A stretch of 64,000 bases of DNA. Source: Ceratopteris richardii (Eukaryota > Streptophyta > Polypodiopsida > Polypodiales > Pteridaceae). Within the stretch, counting starts at the first letter, position 1; the number at the start of each line of letters is the position of its first letter. The notes beneath the pieces are model-generated. The model saw only the letters and a list, made by a program, of their open reading frames with translations. It ran no database searches and was not told where the DNA came from. The translations under genes and the position numbers were made by a program. The DNA lies in NCBI GenBank assembly GCA_020310875.1, contig CM035444.1, forward strand, positions 20,286,723 through 20,350,722, written 5' to 3'. This document shows positions 1 through 11,400 of this stretch, piece by piece.

Positions 1-469
1 GCATATGCATACACACATGCATATGCATACTCACATACACACATGCACACATGCACACATGCACACATGCATATGCATACACACAAATGCATATGCATAC
101 ACAAAAATGCATATGCATACACAGAAATGCATATGCATACACACAAATGCATATGCATACAAAAATGCATATGCATACAAAAATGCATATGCATACACAC
201 AATGCATATGGATACACACAAATGCATATGCATACACACAAATGCATATGCATACACACAAATGCATATGCATACACACAAATGCATATGCATACACACA
301 AATGCATATGCATACACAAATGCATATGCATACACACATATGCATATGCATACATACACACATATGCATATGCATACATACACACATACACAATGCATAT
401 GCATACACACATTCATATGCATACAAACATGCATATGCATATGCATACACATGCATATGCATATGCATA

Positions 470-500
<31 letters not shown>

Positions 501-1852
501 ATATGCATACACATGCATATGCATATGCATAGACATGCATATGCATATGCATAAACACATGCATATGCATACAAACATGCAAATGCATACACACATACAC
601 ACATGCACACATACACACACACATACACAATGCATATGCATACACATGCATATGCATACACATGCATATGCATACACATGCATATGCATACACATGCATA
701 TGCATACACATGCATATGCATACACATGCATATGCATACACATGCATATGCATACACATGCATATGCATACACATGCATATGCATACACATGCATATGCA
801 TACACATGCATATGCATACACATGCATATTCATATGCATACACACATGCATATAATGCATACACATGCATATGCATATGCATACACACATGCATATGCAT
901 ATGCATACACACATGCATATGCATATGCATACACACATGCATATGCATACACATGCACATGCATATGCATACACACATGATATGCATACAAACATGCATA
1001 TGCATACACACATAAACACATGCACACATGCACACATACACACATACACACATACACACATACACACATACACAATGCATATGCATACACACATTCATAT
1101 GCATACAAACATGCATATGCATACACACATGCATATAATGCATACACATGCATATGCATATGCATACACATGTATATGCATATGCATACACACATGCATA
1201 TGCATACACATGCACATGCATATGCATACACATGCACATGCATATGCATACACATGCACATGCATATGCATACACACATGCACATGCATATGCATACACA
1301 CATGCACATGCATATGCATACACACATGCACATGCATATGCATACAAACATGCATATGCATACAAACATGCATATGCATACACACATGCATATGCATACA
1401 CACATGCATATGCATATGCATACATACACACATACACACATGCATATGCATACAAACATGCATATGCATACAAACATGCATATGCATACAAACATGCATA
1501 TGCATACAAACATGCATATGCATACAAACATGCATATGCATACAAACATGCATATGCATATGCATACAAACATGCATATGCATATGCATACAAACATGCA
1601 TATGCATATGCATACAAACATGCATATGCATATGCATACAAACATGCATATGCATACACACAAATGCATATGCATATGCATACACAAATGCATATGCATA
1701 CACACATATGCATATGCATACACACATATGCATATGCATACACACATATGCATATGCATACACAAACACATATGCATACACACAATGCATATGCATACAC
1801 ACAATGCATATGCATACACACATTCATATGCATACACACATTCATATGCATA
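1..1852. repeat. ATGCATATGCAT / ACACAC simple-sequence array, left half
   Basis: The stretch is almost entirely a degenerate tandem array of the 12-bp perfect palindrome ATGCATATGCAT joined by ACACAC, ACACAA or ACAAAC linkers, with unit lengths of about 16 to 24 bp. Local higher-order blocks are visible, such as the regular 16-bp units around 640-830 and the units with an added TGCACA near 1190-1340. Most of it alternates strictly purine-pyrimidine, which is the sequence class that can adopt Z-DNA, and the palindromes can extrude as cruciforms. It is open in several frames on both strands only because the repeat lacks stop codons, so those frames are not genes. The array continues at 25394-26020 beyond Gypsy-1. 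Confidence 0.97.
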
Positions 1853-2492
1853 TGTTGGAAGCAGCCAGAGGCATAGACGCCACAGAAGCATGTGAAGACG
1901 AAGCAGGGAGCCAGCCGGATCAATTTTCCAAACAAATACAATTCTTATTATTTCTTCAAACATTCAATAGTGATTGTTATCACTAATTGTAACATATGTA
2001 TCATAGAAAACCCCATTTTGTAATCCATAGCTCCATTTTGTGCAAGCCGAGGAGTCCTCGAGCTTGAGGAGCTTAGGTAGAATGCTCGTACCAAATTTCG
2101 TTATTTTTAGACATCGTTTACCCTTCCAAATCGCCTCTAGGACCTATTTTTTAACTAGGCCGGTCACTAGATGTGAAACCGGCCAAAACTAGTCTAGAAA
2201 CTATAAAAAGAGCTAGAGAGCTCATTTTTGAGGTTAGCTTGTTTGAGATTAGAGTTATTTTTGAGCTTGTAAGAGTGTTCTTGGGTAATAGAGCTAAGTT
2301 CCTACCTTCCATTGTGTCTTGCTTGTCTCTTCATTGTGCGTGTGTATGTGTGTGTGCATCTTTGTGCTTCTCACCTTCACTCTCACATCATCTCACGTTC
2401 ACGATCTTCATATCACTCCTACCTCTCCCACGGATTGACATTAAGGAGGTGAAGCTTCTTAACGTGGTACTTACCATTGTGCTAGAGCAACA
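1853..2492 (+). repeat. Gypsy-1 5' LTR
   Basis: The 640-bp repeat starts TGTTGGAAGCAG and ends AGAGCAACA, and matches 24754-25393 at all but about five positions. It contains the core promoter noted separately. An open frame runs through its right half in both copies, but this is a by-product of LTR sequence with no recognisable protein. Confidence 0.96.
2202..2208 (+). promoter_or_regulatory. TATA box of Gypsy-1 5' LTR
   Basis: TATAAAA lies in the middle of the LTR, about 285 bp from its right end, where plant LTR promoters usually sit. It is repeated at 25103-25109 in the 3' LTR and conserved in the Gypsy-2 LTR (minus strand, 47829-47835), together with the flanking AGCTAGAGAGCTC. This would start the genomic RNA, with U5 and the leader downstream. 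Confidence 0.7.
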
Positions 2493-2499
2493 CCAAATT

Positions 2500-2517
2500 T
2501 GGCGCCATTGCCGGGGA
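2500..2517 (+). promoter_or_regulatory. tRNA primer-binding site of Gypsy-1
   Basis: TGGCGCCATTGCCGGGGA begins eight bases after the LTR end and starts with the TGG expected for pairing to a tRNA CCA tail. It is one base from the TGGCGCCGTTGCCGGGGA site familiar from plant Tat/Athila-type elements; tRNA-Asp and tRNA-Arg are the primers reported in that clade, and I cannot decide between them. The aligned site in Gypsy-2 is recognisable at 47511-47528. Confidence 0.85.
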
Positions 2518-4424
2518 TCGAGTCTAGGACGAATGTGTGATGGTAAGAGTATAGCAAGAAGTGGCGTTGGAAGGTAAAAATTTCAGTTTTTGTTGTTGTT
2601 TTTACTTAGTTTTTAGTGTTTTTCACCTTCCCCATACTCCATCTTCATCATCGCATCATCATCTCCATTTCCAAAAAAATCAGAAAATTCACCATATCCA
2701 CCCTTTCACCTCATTTCCCCTCATTTGTGCATGCGAGAGAGCGAGAGAGAGTTTTTGCGATTGTATGTGCTTGCTTTTTCTTGAGTTTTCTTGCAGGTAC
2801 AGAGCTTCAGAGCATCAGGAAAGCTTCCAACAGGTAAAAAATGTACTTTCTGTCAGAGATTTCCGAGTGTGGCGGACCATCGCGATGGTCTGCAACTTTC
2901 GGATTTTGAGGTAGGCGACCACACCATGAGGTAGGCGATCCCTGCGCATACATGGAACCATTTTTGCATTTCAAAAATTCGTTGTTTGGTGGACCATCGC
3001 GATTGGTTCGGACCATCGCGATTGTGTCGCACCATCGCGATTGGCTCACGCCATCGCGACGGCTCGACCGGACCATCGCGACGGTTCGCTTTTTTGGACC
3101 ATCGCGATGGTTCACTTGAGCCATCGCGACGGTCCACTTGGACCATCGCGACGGTTCAGCTGACCCCGGACCATCGCGATTGGCTTAGGCCATTGCCACG
3201 ACAGTGCCACGTGTCACGATAGACCATCGCGACGGTTCATTTTTTGGACCATCGCGACAGCCCAACATCGGACCATCGCGATTGGCTCAAGCCATCGCAT
3301 CGCGGACCATCGCGACGGTTCGCTTCGGACCATCACGATTGTCCACCTTTGACCGTTGACCCGTGCCATCGCGATTGTCCACTTGATCACGCCATCGCGA
3401 CGGTTCATTTTTCGGACCATCGCGACGGTCCATTTCCACGCCATCGCGATTGTTCACTTCGGGCCATCGCGACGGTTCACCTTTTCGCGCCATCGCGATT
3501 GTCCAAACTCCACGCCATCGCGACGGTTCGCTTTTTCGGACCATCGTGACGGTCTCAGACCATCGCGATTGCCCACCCCCATCGCAAATTTTGGGCTCCA
3601 ATTTTGACCAATTTTGAGGGTATTTTTGAGAAATTTTTGGACCCTTAGACTCATAGGAGACCCCTTATCTCATATTTGAAGGAAAACCCGATTGTCAGTT
3701 TTTACCCCCCAGGGCCTGAACGCTCATAACTTCTTCATCCGAAGTCCGTTTTTTGAGCTTAATAGCTCGTTAGAAAGCTCGTGACGAGTACTACGTGACC
3801 TCAAATATTTTTTTCTTAAAGGATACATCTATTTTTAGATAAACTATTTTGAGGTTCACCTAGTTTGGGACTAGGAAGTCAGGGGGCACACATTGAAAAT
3901 CTTGGGCAAAAAGGGAAGGGTTTAAAAGATGTATATGCTCAAGTGTTTGATCATCTTGTGAATTGGTCTAATATTGGAATTTTTCCAGGTTTAGCAAAGG
4001 CAATCAAGGGCAAGCAAGCAAGGCAGTGAAGACAGCAGAGCTTGGGAAGCACGGCTTCTTGGGCAACAGGGCATCAGAGCAACAGAAAAGCCGACTCGAG
4101 GTTGGAAGATTACTCAGCCCCCTCAGTCAATTCTTAGCTTAGGCTAAACGGTAATTGTGAATTAACGACGATAGGAACGCCTCAAGTCCAAGATACTTAA
4201 TTCTTTCAAGTTTAAGACTACAAGTAAAGGTGTGTGTGACGCGAAAACCTAAAGAAAAGAACATAAGTCTGACGGAACGAGAACTCAAAATCATAACGAA
4301 AGTCGAATTCCTGACGCATATATTAAGACAAGAATCCAAAGAAGATAAAAAATAATCAAGACAGTAATAACAAAGGACCATTGACGATCTAAGTGTGTAA
4401 TTGAGCGTGCAAGGAAGAAAATTA
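2518..4424 (+). other. Gypsy-1 untranslated leader
   Basis: About 1.9 kb separate the primer site from the gag start. It holds a CT-rich stretch (2580-2730), the CCATCGCGA array (2868-3590, listed separately) and a unique stretch from 3600 to 4424. Short frames exist in the array because the repeat lacks stops; none has recognisable content. Long leaders are usual in this clade and normally carry dimerisation and packaging signals, which I cannot place here. Confidence 0.75.
2868..3590 (+). repeat. CCATCGCGA array in the Gypsy-1 leader (about 25 units)
   Basis: Roughly 25 copies of CCATCGCGA followed by TTG, CGG or TGG recur every 18-30 bp with non-repetitive spacers. The first unit is a perfect 16-bp palindrome, GACCATCGCGATGGTC; most others keep GGACCATCGCGACGGTTC, a near-palindrome, so each unit can fold as a small hairpin. 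The array is very rich in CpG. Spacing is irregular and spacers are not of constant length, so it is not a CRISPR. A decayed counterpart lies in the leader of Gypsy-2 (46560-47045). Confidence 0.9.
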
Positions 4425-7203
4425 ATGAACCTTAGATCGGGCAAACATATAGGTAAGTCGGACAGAAGAAGCCTTAGATCATCAGAGGCTAGTGTGAGAA
4501 CTACCGCTCGATCTTGGGCTCAGCAGTTGAATAGTAGTTACCCCTACGAGTTGAGCTCAGAATCAAGTGAATCAGAAATGGCATTTAGCACAGACAGACC
4601 AGAAGGAGGGTCTCATGTAGCATACCTAGAAAAACCAGAAGGACCCTATAGAACGCAATTAGAGTTTCTCCGAACCAACCGATTAGGTGCTCGCATCTAT
4701 GAGGATGGTTTGCGAAGGCAAGTGGTGCAACTGCACAACCCTGATCAACCCATTGGATTGGAAAGACCAGTGGTGAAATTTGAGAGAAACGCTTACATAG
4801 ACAAAGAAGGAACCATGTACGTCCTAAGTACGCAACCAAACGATACTAATGAGTTTGGCACAATTCAATTAGAGACAGAAGCGAAATTTCAAGGAAAAGA
4901 ACCGTTAGAAGAACCTAGAACACCGAGAGGGAAATCTGTATTAACAAGAGTACTCATCCCCGAGTGGATCCCTCAAGATAACAGGAGCACCGAGTTGTTC
5001 GTAAATAAAGAGATAGATGAAGCCTTTTGGAGGTACAGAAAGGAAAACCCTGGTGAGGTAGGCATCATTACAATTTATGAATTCAAGGACCCAGATACAC
5101 CTGGAAAGGTTGTATACCTGGATGAGACTTCAGAAAGAGTCTTCGTGGTGCCTGAGCGCGCTAAAAACACATACACATGGAGAGGTGAATTGATATTCCC
5201 TCCATATAGAACGGACATAAATGCAAGTCAACAAGGGGCAGGAACCTCCTCAGCCCATGGAAATCAAAGAGAAGGAACTAAAGAGAGACCGGAAGTAAGC
5301 TTTAATCACCCCATAGGGAGAGATAGAACAACCACGGACTTCAATAGAGCGGATAGACAAAGAGATCATGGAATACTAGGAGGTAGAGATGATTTTCCTC
5401 TACCTAGACCACGTGAACACGCAAGAGTATTGAGACCCACTCAATTAGTAAAATCAATGAAGAATTACTTTGATGGGACAGGAGATCCCTATGACCACGT
5501 CGCAGAATTCAAGCAAGTACTAAGAGCAGAACAAGTCGAGGACATGTTCACGCAGTACAACGCATTTGGACTAACGTTAAAGAATACCGCTTTAACTTGG
5601 TTCCAACCACTGCAACAAAGGCAATTTAGAGACATCCATCACTTTTTGGAGTCATTCATCACTGAATTCTCTAAAAGTGGAGTTAGACATGACACGTCTT
5701 CGTTGATTCATAGTTTTAAACAGACCCCTCAGGAAACAGTAAGACTGGCAGGTCGTAGATTCAGACAATATGTTGAGCGATGTCCAATGCAAGAGCTACC
5801 CTCACAAGCCAAACAAGTATCACTGTTCCTAGATGGCTTGTTGAGCGCTAAACTACGCTCGTATGTGTACCTAAAAGAACCCAGAACGCTAGAGGAGTGT
5901 GTCAGAATATGTATAGACATCGAGGATAACCTAGGAGAGGAATTAGAGCTCTCAAAGGTATATAAGGACTCAGATTGTTCTTCTCTAGCATCCACAAAAT
6001 TGTCTAATTCGATAGAGGACCTAGCAGAAAAAGTGGCCCAAAAACTAGGAGTTTCTAGTAAACAGGTGCCCAAGCTACCAACTAATGTACGTTGTTACAC
6101 TTGTGGTGGAAATCATTTGGCAAACATGTGCCCCAATGCACCTCAACCTCACGTCAACCCTAGTGGCCAATATTGTACAATTGAGAGGAGATATACAAAT
6201 CATACAGCTCAGGACTGCCCATACAACAAACAAACCGTGAGACAGAACTACCCGCAAACATACCAGCAGCCAGGTAGGTATCAAGGCCCATACAATGCTC
6301 AGCCTTATTACTATAGGCCTCCTCAGAACTACCCATACCAGGCTCAACAGAGACCTCAACCCGTCTTAGCTCAGCAGCCACCCCCACCAGCGAATGTCAT
6401 CTCAGTCAAATACGCTGCTGCAGAAGAGAACCTAAGTAGGGCCTTAGTGCCTTCTTCACCCCTGATCACCGAAAGTGACCCGAACTCAAACAGTTTTGAC
6501 TCTGCTCATGTAACCAGTCCACCCGCTTATTACACGGAGTCACCAGAACATGTGGAGACATATCATTATGATAGTCCACCAATGGAAACTAGTTGGGAGC
6601 CAGATTATGCTAATGTGATGTACGCAAACCCAAACCCACGGCCCCAATTGAGACAACAGAGACCACAGGGCCCTAGAGGACCATGCTTTAGGTGCCAAGG
6701 AGATCACTTCATTAAGGATTGTCCACATCCCCCAATAGCAAGGCAATCACAGTACTATAACATACAAGGCTTTTGTGCCGATTGTGGCAAAGAGCACATA
6801 ATCAAAGATTGTCCTAAGAACCCAGCTAACTCTTCGAATGTGACACCGATCAACGTGATAGGTATTGTAAACAACGCAGATGGATCCAACCCTACATACG
6901 TGCCTATCCAAGCTATAACCAGAGCCCAGGCGCTCTTACAAAACCAACAACTTAATCAAGAGAAAGTAGCCGGAACTAGTGAAGTTGCAGAATCGAGTAG
7001 TAAAAAGACAAAATCTTGGAAAGATTCCAGAGAAAGAATAAAGAGAAAGTGGAGTAAAAAGATAAGTGAGTTGGAAGGAAGTTTAAGAGAATCTAGAGCC
7101 AAAATACAAGAATTGACTTCACAAGAATTAAACCAAGAAAATCCAGCTCAAGAATCAGGATCAATTTTAGCGGAACCCATACCGGAAGATTTAGACATGA
7201 TGT
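4425..7203 (+). CDS. gag: Gypsy-1 gag (capsid-nucleocapsid), interrupted by Copia-1
   Basis: The frame is open upstream to 4401, but the first ATG in it is 4425, giving MNLRSGK; the LRSGK motif is common in plant Tat/Athila gag proteins. A retrotransposon gag (capsid) domain lies around residues 340-470, with the block YFDGTGDPYDH and a following TWFQPL. Three CX2CX3HX4C zinc knuckles of the nucleocapsid type are at about residues 555, 753 and 783 (CYTCGGNH, CFRCQGDH, CADCGKEH), separated by a Pro/Gln/Tyr-rich linker. The C-terminal part is charged and probably coiled-coil (about residues 850-915). It forms the particle and binds genomic RNA. Copia-1 has inserted after 7203, in the target duplication GATGT. 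Confidence 0.9.
7199..7203. repeat. Target site duplication of Copia-1, left copy (GATGT)
   Basis: GATGT precedes the Copia-1 5' LTR and is repeated at 13643-13647 after the 3' LTR. A perfect 5-bp duplication inside gag/pol sequence proves insertion into Gypsy-1. Confidence 0.97.
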
Positions 7204-8226
7204 TGTTGGTGCATGACAATCATCAATTGAAGAATTATGGAGGAATGAAGACAAGGAGTCAAGAAGAAAACAAAGTCAGGTGATTGAAGGAAGGAGATAT
7301 TCAGAAAAATCAAAAGACATGTACACATATGTACATTAGCTGACTTATATCTTTGTTTAGTCATACACTTGTATATATTCATCTATAAATATGTTTGAAA
7401 ATGTCGGGCAAGTAGAGCAGAAGAAGATTTGAGAATAGGGAGAGAGAAATTAGTGTCATTAGACACATGAAGAGTGAGTGATTTGTCCATCCTCACTGAA
7501 ATGTAAATTTTTCTGAGAAATCGAGAATTTTTGCGCTCGATATTTTGCTGTCTGCTCCTTCTGTGCTTAATCTTTTGAGAAATCCTTTTGCACGTATCTA
7601 AGTCCATAGCTAATCTATCTATGGCTAGAATTTGAGAGGTTAATTGTAATCAGGCTGTGAGAATTTTGATTAGGAACATTCATATGTAAGAATGTTCTAA
7701 CAGTCGAGAAATCTGGCGCACATTTCATCTTCAATGAAATGATCATTGCTCAGTCTACAGTGTAAAGTTTTACACAAATGAGGGCTTAAAATTTAAGTTG
7801 GAAGGTAAGCCATCTATGGCTAGAAGATCTTGATCAAACGGGTTCAGATTTGGGAGAACCAGAGCTAAGAAGTTGCAGGTGTCAAAGTCGCCATTGCAGA
7901 GAAGCACTTTCAGACATAGGTAAAGTGTTTCACACATTTCTCAGTGTATGGTTAATCTTTTTGAGAGATTTAACTTGGCAAAGTTGCGCAACCTTAAGGC
8001 GAAGTGTTGTGCAAAGTTTTATCAAAAACTTTACAGGATTGATTAGTCAATGAGTGACTAATCTGCAGCAGACTTTTCAGAGAAGTTGAATTTTTCAGAA
8101 CTTTCAATATTTCTGATAATTTGATGAATGATCTCTAAGTTTGGTGGAGTCTAAGGTTAACCTTGATATAGAAGTCATCTAACTTCAAGGTTAACTTGTT
8201 CTTTTGGAGATTAACACTCTCCATCA
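7204..8226 (+). repeat. Copia-1 5' LTR
   Basis: The 1023-bp repeat starts TGTTGGTGCATGAC and ends CTCTCCATCA; its partner is at 12620-13642. TATAAATA at 7384-7391 is a plausible promoter element, also present in the 3' LTR. Small frames inside are shared by both LTRs and have no recognisable product. Confidence 0.97.
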
Positions 8227-8227
8227 G

Positions 8228-8245
8228 TGGTATCAGAGCAGGTTG
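8228..8245 (+). promoter_or_regulatory. Copia-1 primer-binding site (initiator tRNA-Met)
   Basis: TGGTATCAGAGCAGGTTG starts two bases after the LTR end and matches the 3' end of plant initiator tRNA-Met, the usual copia primer. Confidence 0.95.
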
Positions 8246-8449
8246 TGTCAAAATTGAAGTGAAGAAGACTCCGACTATTGCAGAAGTACAAATCTTTACA
8301 TTTTGAAGGTGCAGAAGGGTAAAGGTTGAAGAAAGATCAAAGGAAGACATACAAGGAGCATCAAAAGGATCAGAAGGAGCAACATTTGAAGTAAAGGTAC
8401 ACTTATTATCTGTAAAGGTTAAAGATTTGAAGCTACAGGTGAAGTAAAG

Positions 8450-11400
8450 ATGGGAGATAGTCTCCAAATTGAAAAGTTGGATAGAGAGAACTATCCTGCA
8501 TGGTCTATGAGGATGGAAGCTCACCTTATGAGCAAAGATTTGATAGGATATATCACAGGAGATGAAGAAAAGCCAGAATTCAGAGATCCTAGTGTTCCAA
8601 CTAGGGAGGAGCTTGCAGATTTGAAGAATTGGATGAAGAAGGATGCTCAAGCAAGAAGCATCATCTACATGGCAGTCAATGACTATTTGCTTCCTCACAT
8701 TAGAGGACTTGAGAGTGCTTGTGACATTTGGAATGCTTTGGAGGAGCATTTCCAAAATACAACCAAATCAAGGAAGGCTTCACTATGGGCAGAGTTTACT
8801 ACCTTCAAGAAGAAGGCCTCACAATCAATCTCTGATTATGTGACAAAGATGAAGGACATTGCAGATTCTTTAGGTGCAGTGGATGAAGATATTGAAGAAG
8901 ACAAATTGGTAAGACAAATACTCACAGGACTAAGAGGAGATGAGAAATGGAAGCCTTTCATTTTATCTACAGAACTTTCATTAGATCACTTTACTCCTGA
9001 TTTGAATCAATTGTTAGGTCATATGCTAACTTTTGAGAATGATATCAAAGGAGATGTTGATAAGAGTGCAGGTCATGCAATGTATTCTAAAGACAAGAAG
9101 AAAGCCAACAAAGGAAAGCAACAATCAGGTGAAGAAGAAGGTACATCAAACCAAGCAAACTTCATAAGAGGAAGAGGAAATGGCAGAAGTAGAGGAAGAG
9201 GCAGAAACAACAAGGATAATGCAAGAGCTTGTTGGATATGTGGTAAGACCAATCATCTATCTCATGATTGTTGGCACAATAATCAAAACAATGGTAATTA
9301 TCAGAACTTTAATCAAAGAGGCAGAGGAGGTAGATTTCAAAGAGGAAATTTCAGAGGTAGAGGTGGTAGGAATTCTTTTGGAAGAGGTGGTGGAAGAAAC
9401 TTTCAAAGTCAATCCTATAATAACACCTACTACAACTATGCATCAGATCAAAAGGAGGACTCGACTCTCATTATGAATACATGTGAAACTTCACATGAGG
9501 ACATGAGAGTGTTTTATATTGATTCAGGATGTAGTAATCACTTAAGTGGAAATATTGCTTTGATGACTGACCTAGATCATAATGCAATTAATCATACAGT
9601 TCAGACAGGTGATAATACAAAGCATAAGGTAAAGTCAATTGGTTCAGTCAAAGCTAAGGATGGGAGCACTCTTCTGAGTAAGGTACTCTATGTTCCCACA
9701 ATTCCAAAGAATTTGATCAGTGTAGGTCAAATTGTGGAAAAAGGATATGAGGTAAGGTTTACAAATGATGGAGTTTATGTGGAAGACCCTAGTCAAGGGT
9801 ATAAACAAGTTATTGCAGGAAAGAAAGAAGGAAGGCTTTTCACATTGAAGGTACAAGGAAATGTTGGACATGCTATGTTCACATATGGAGAGCAGAAGGT
9901 GTCAGAATTGGATCTTTGGCACAAAAGACTTGGACACTTTAATGAAAGAGGTATCAAAGAAATGATTAACAATGATTCAGTGCTTGGAATGCCTAACATT
10001 GCAGGTCAACACATGACATACAGATGTGAGGCATGTCAATTAGGTAAGGCTCATAAGCAATCTTACTCCAAGCATGGGTTTATGTATTCAGAAAGACTTG
10101 AATTGGTGCATACAGATGTGTGGGGTCCTTCAAAGGACTTTAGTATAAATGGTTCAAGATATTATGTTATATATGTTGATGATGCTACCAGGTGGATCAC
10201 AATTTATGTGATTAAAGAAAAGTCAGAAGTGTTTAATACATTTAAACACTACCATGCATATGCAGAAAGGATTACAGGTCAAAAATTGAGGAGACTAAGA
10301 TCAGATGGAGGGGGAGAGTATTTTTCAAATGAGTTCAATGATTATTTGTGGAATGCAGGTATAAAGAGAGAAGTTACTTGCAGGTACTCTCCTCAACAAA
10401 ATGGGGTAGCAGAAAGAAGAAATAGGACTCTTGTTGAGTTTGCAAGGTCCATGATGAAAGAGAAGAATTGCCCAAATTACTTGTGGGCTGAGGCTGTTAA
10501 TACAGCTACATATTTGGTTAATAGATTGCCTTGTAAAGCTTTGCAGGGTATGACACCATATGAAGCTTGGTGGGGTAAGAAACCTACCTTGGATCATTGC
10601 AGAATATTTGGATGTTTGGCATATGCATATGTGCCATCTCAATTGAGGCATAAGTTGGAGCCTAAGGCAGAGAAATATGTTTTTATTGGCTATGATGATA
10701 AGCAAATGGGATACAGGTTGTGGAGTCCATCCACAAAGCAATTTATTGTATCCAAGGATGTTACATTTGATGAGCAAGGTACTTGGTATGCAGGTAAATA
10801 TAATGTACATGCAGATGATGAAGAAGTGGTGGATCAAAGGAAAGGTAAAGCAAAGATTCAGTTACTTGATGAAAGTGAGAGTAATGAAGTGCAAGTTGAA
10901 GTTGAAGAGAGGCCAAGGTTTGATCCAGAATGTGATGAACCAGAGACCTCAAGAAGTGCAGAAGTTAGGAGATCATCTAGGCACAAATGGCAACCTACAA
11001 GGTATAGCTATGACACTTCATTCTTAACTACTAAAGATTATGCTTATTTGGTGAAAGCAGATGAAGACCCTTCTACATATGAAGAGGCCAAAGGGAAGAA
11101 GAATTGGGAAGATGCTATGCAAGAGGAGTATGATGCATTGATAGAGAATCAAACATGGGATTTGGTTCCTAAACCTAATAGTCAGAAAATCATTGGTTGT
11201 AAGTGGGTTTACAAAACTAAAAGGTTTGCAGATGGAAGTGTGTCTAGGTACAAAGCCAGACTTGTTGTGAAAGGGTATGCACAGACATATGGAGTGGACT
11301 ATGATGAGACTTATAGTCCTGTGGCAAAGATGACAACCATCAGGACACTCATTGCAATTGCTGCTTGTAAAGGTTGGAAGTTGTCTCAATTAGATGTTAA

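Noticed and set aside
1-1986. Several long frames on both strands in the simple-sequence array, up to 636 codons
   Set aside because: They are translations of ATGCATATGCATACACAC in different phases (HMHMHT, AYAYTC, VCICIC patterns). The repeat has no stop codon in most phases, so long frames are expected without any gene.
2173-2577. 134-codon frame in the Gypsy-1 5' LTR, matched by a longer frame from 25074
   Set aside because: The shared part is LTR sequence; the longer version continues only because it runs into the stop-free simple-sequence array. No recognisable protein.
2868-3590. CRISPR-like spacing of short palindromic units
   Set aside because: Units vary, spacers vary in length, there is no cas gene and the setting is a plant retrotransposon leader.
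2853-3654. Overlapping frames of 60-105 codons on both strands across the leader array
   Set aside because: They consist of the repeat translated (HRDGP, SRWS, AIAMV). No family resemblance and strong dependence on repeat phase.
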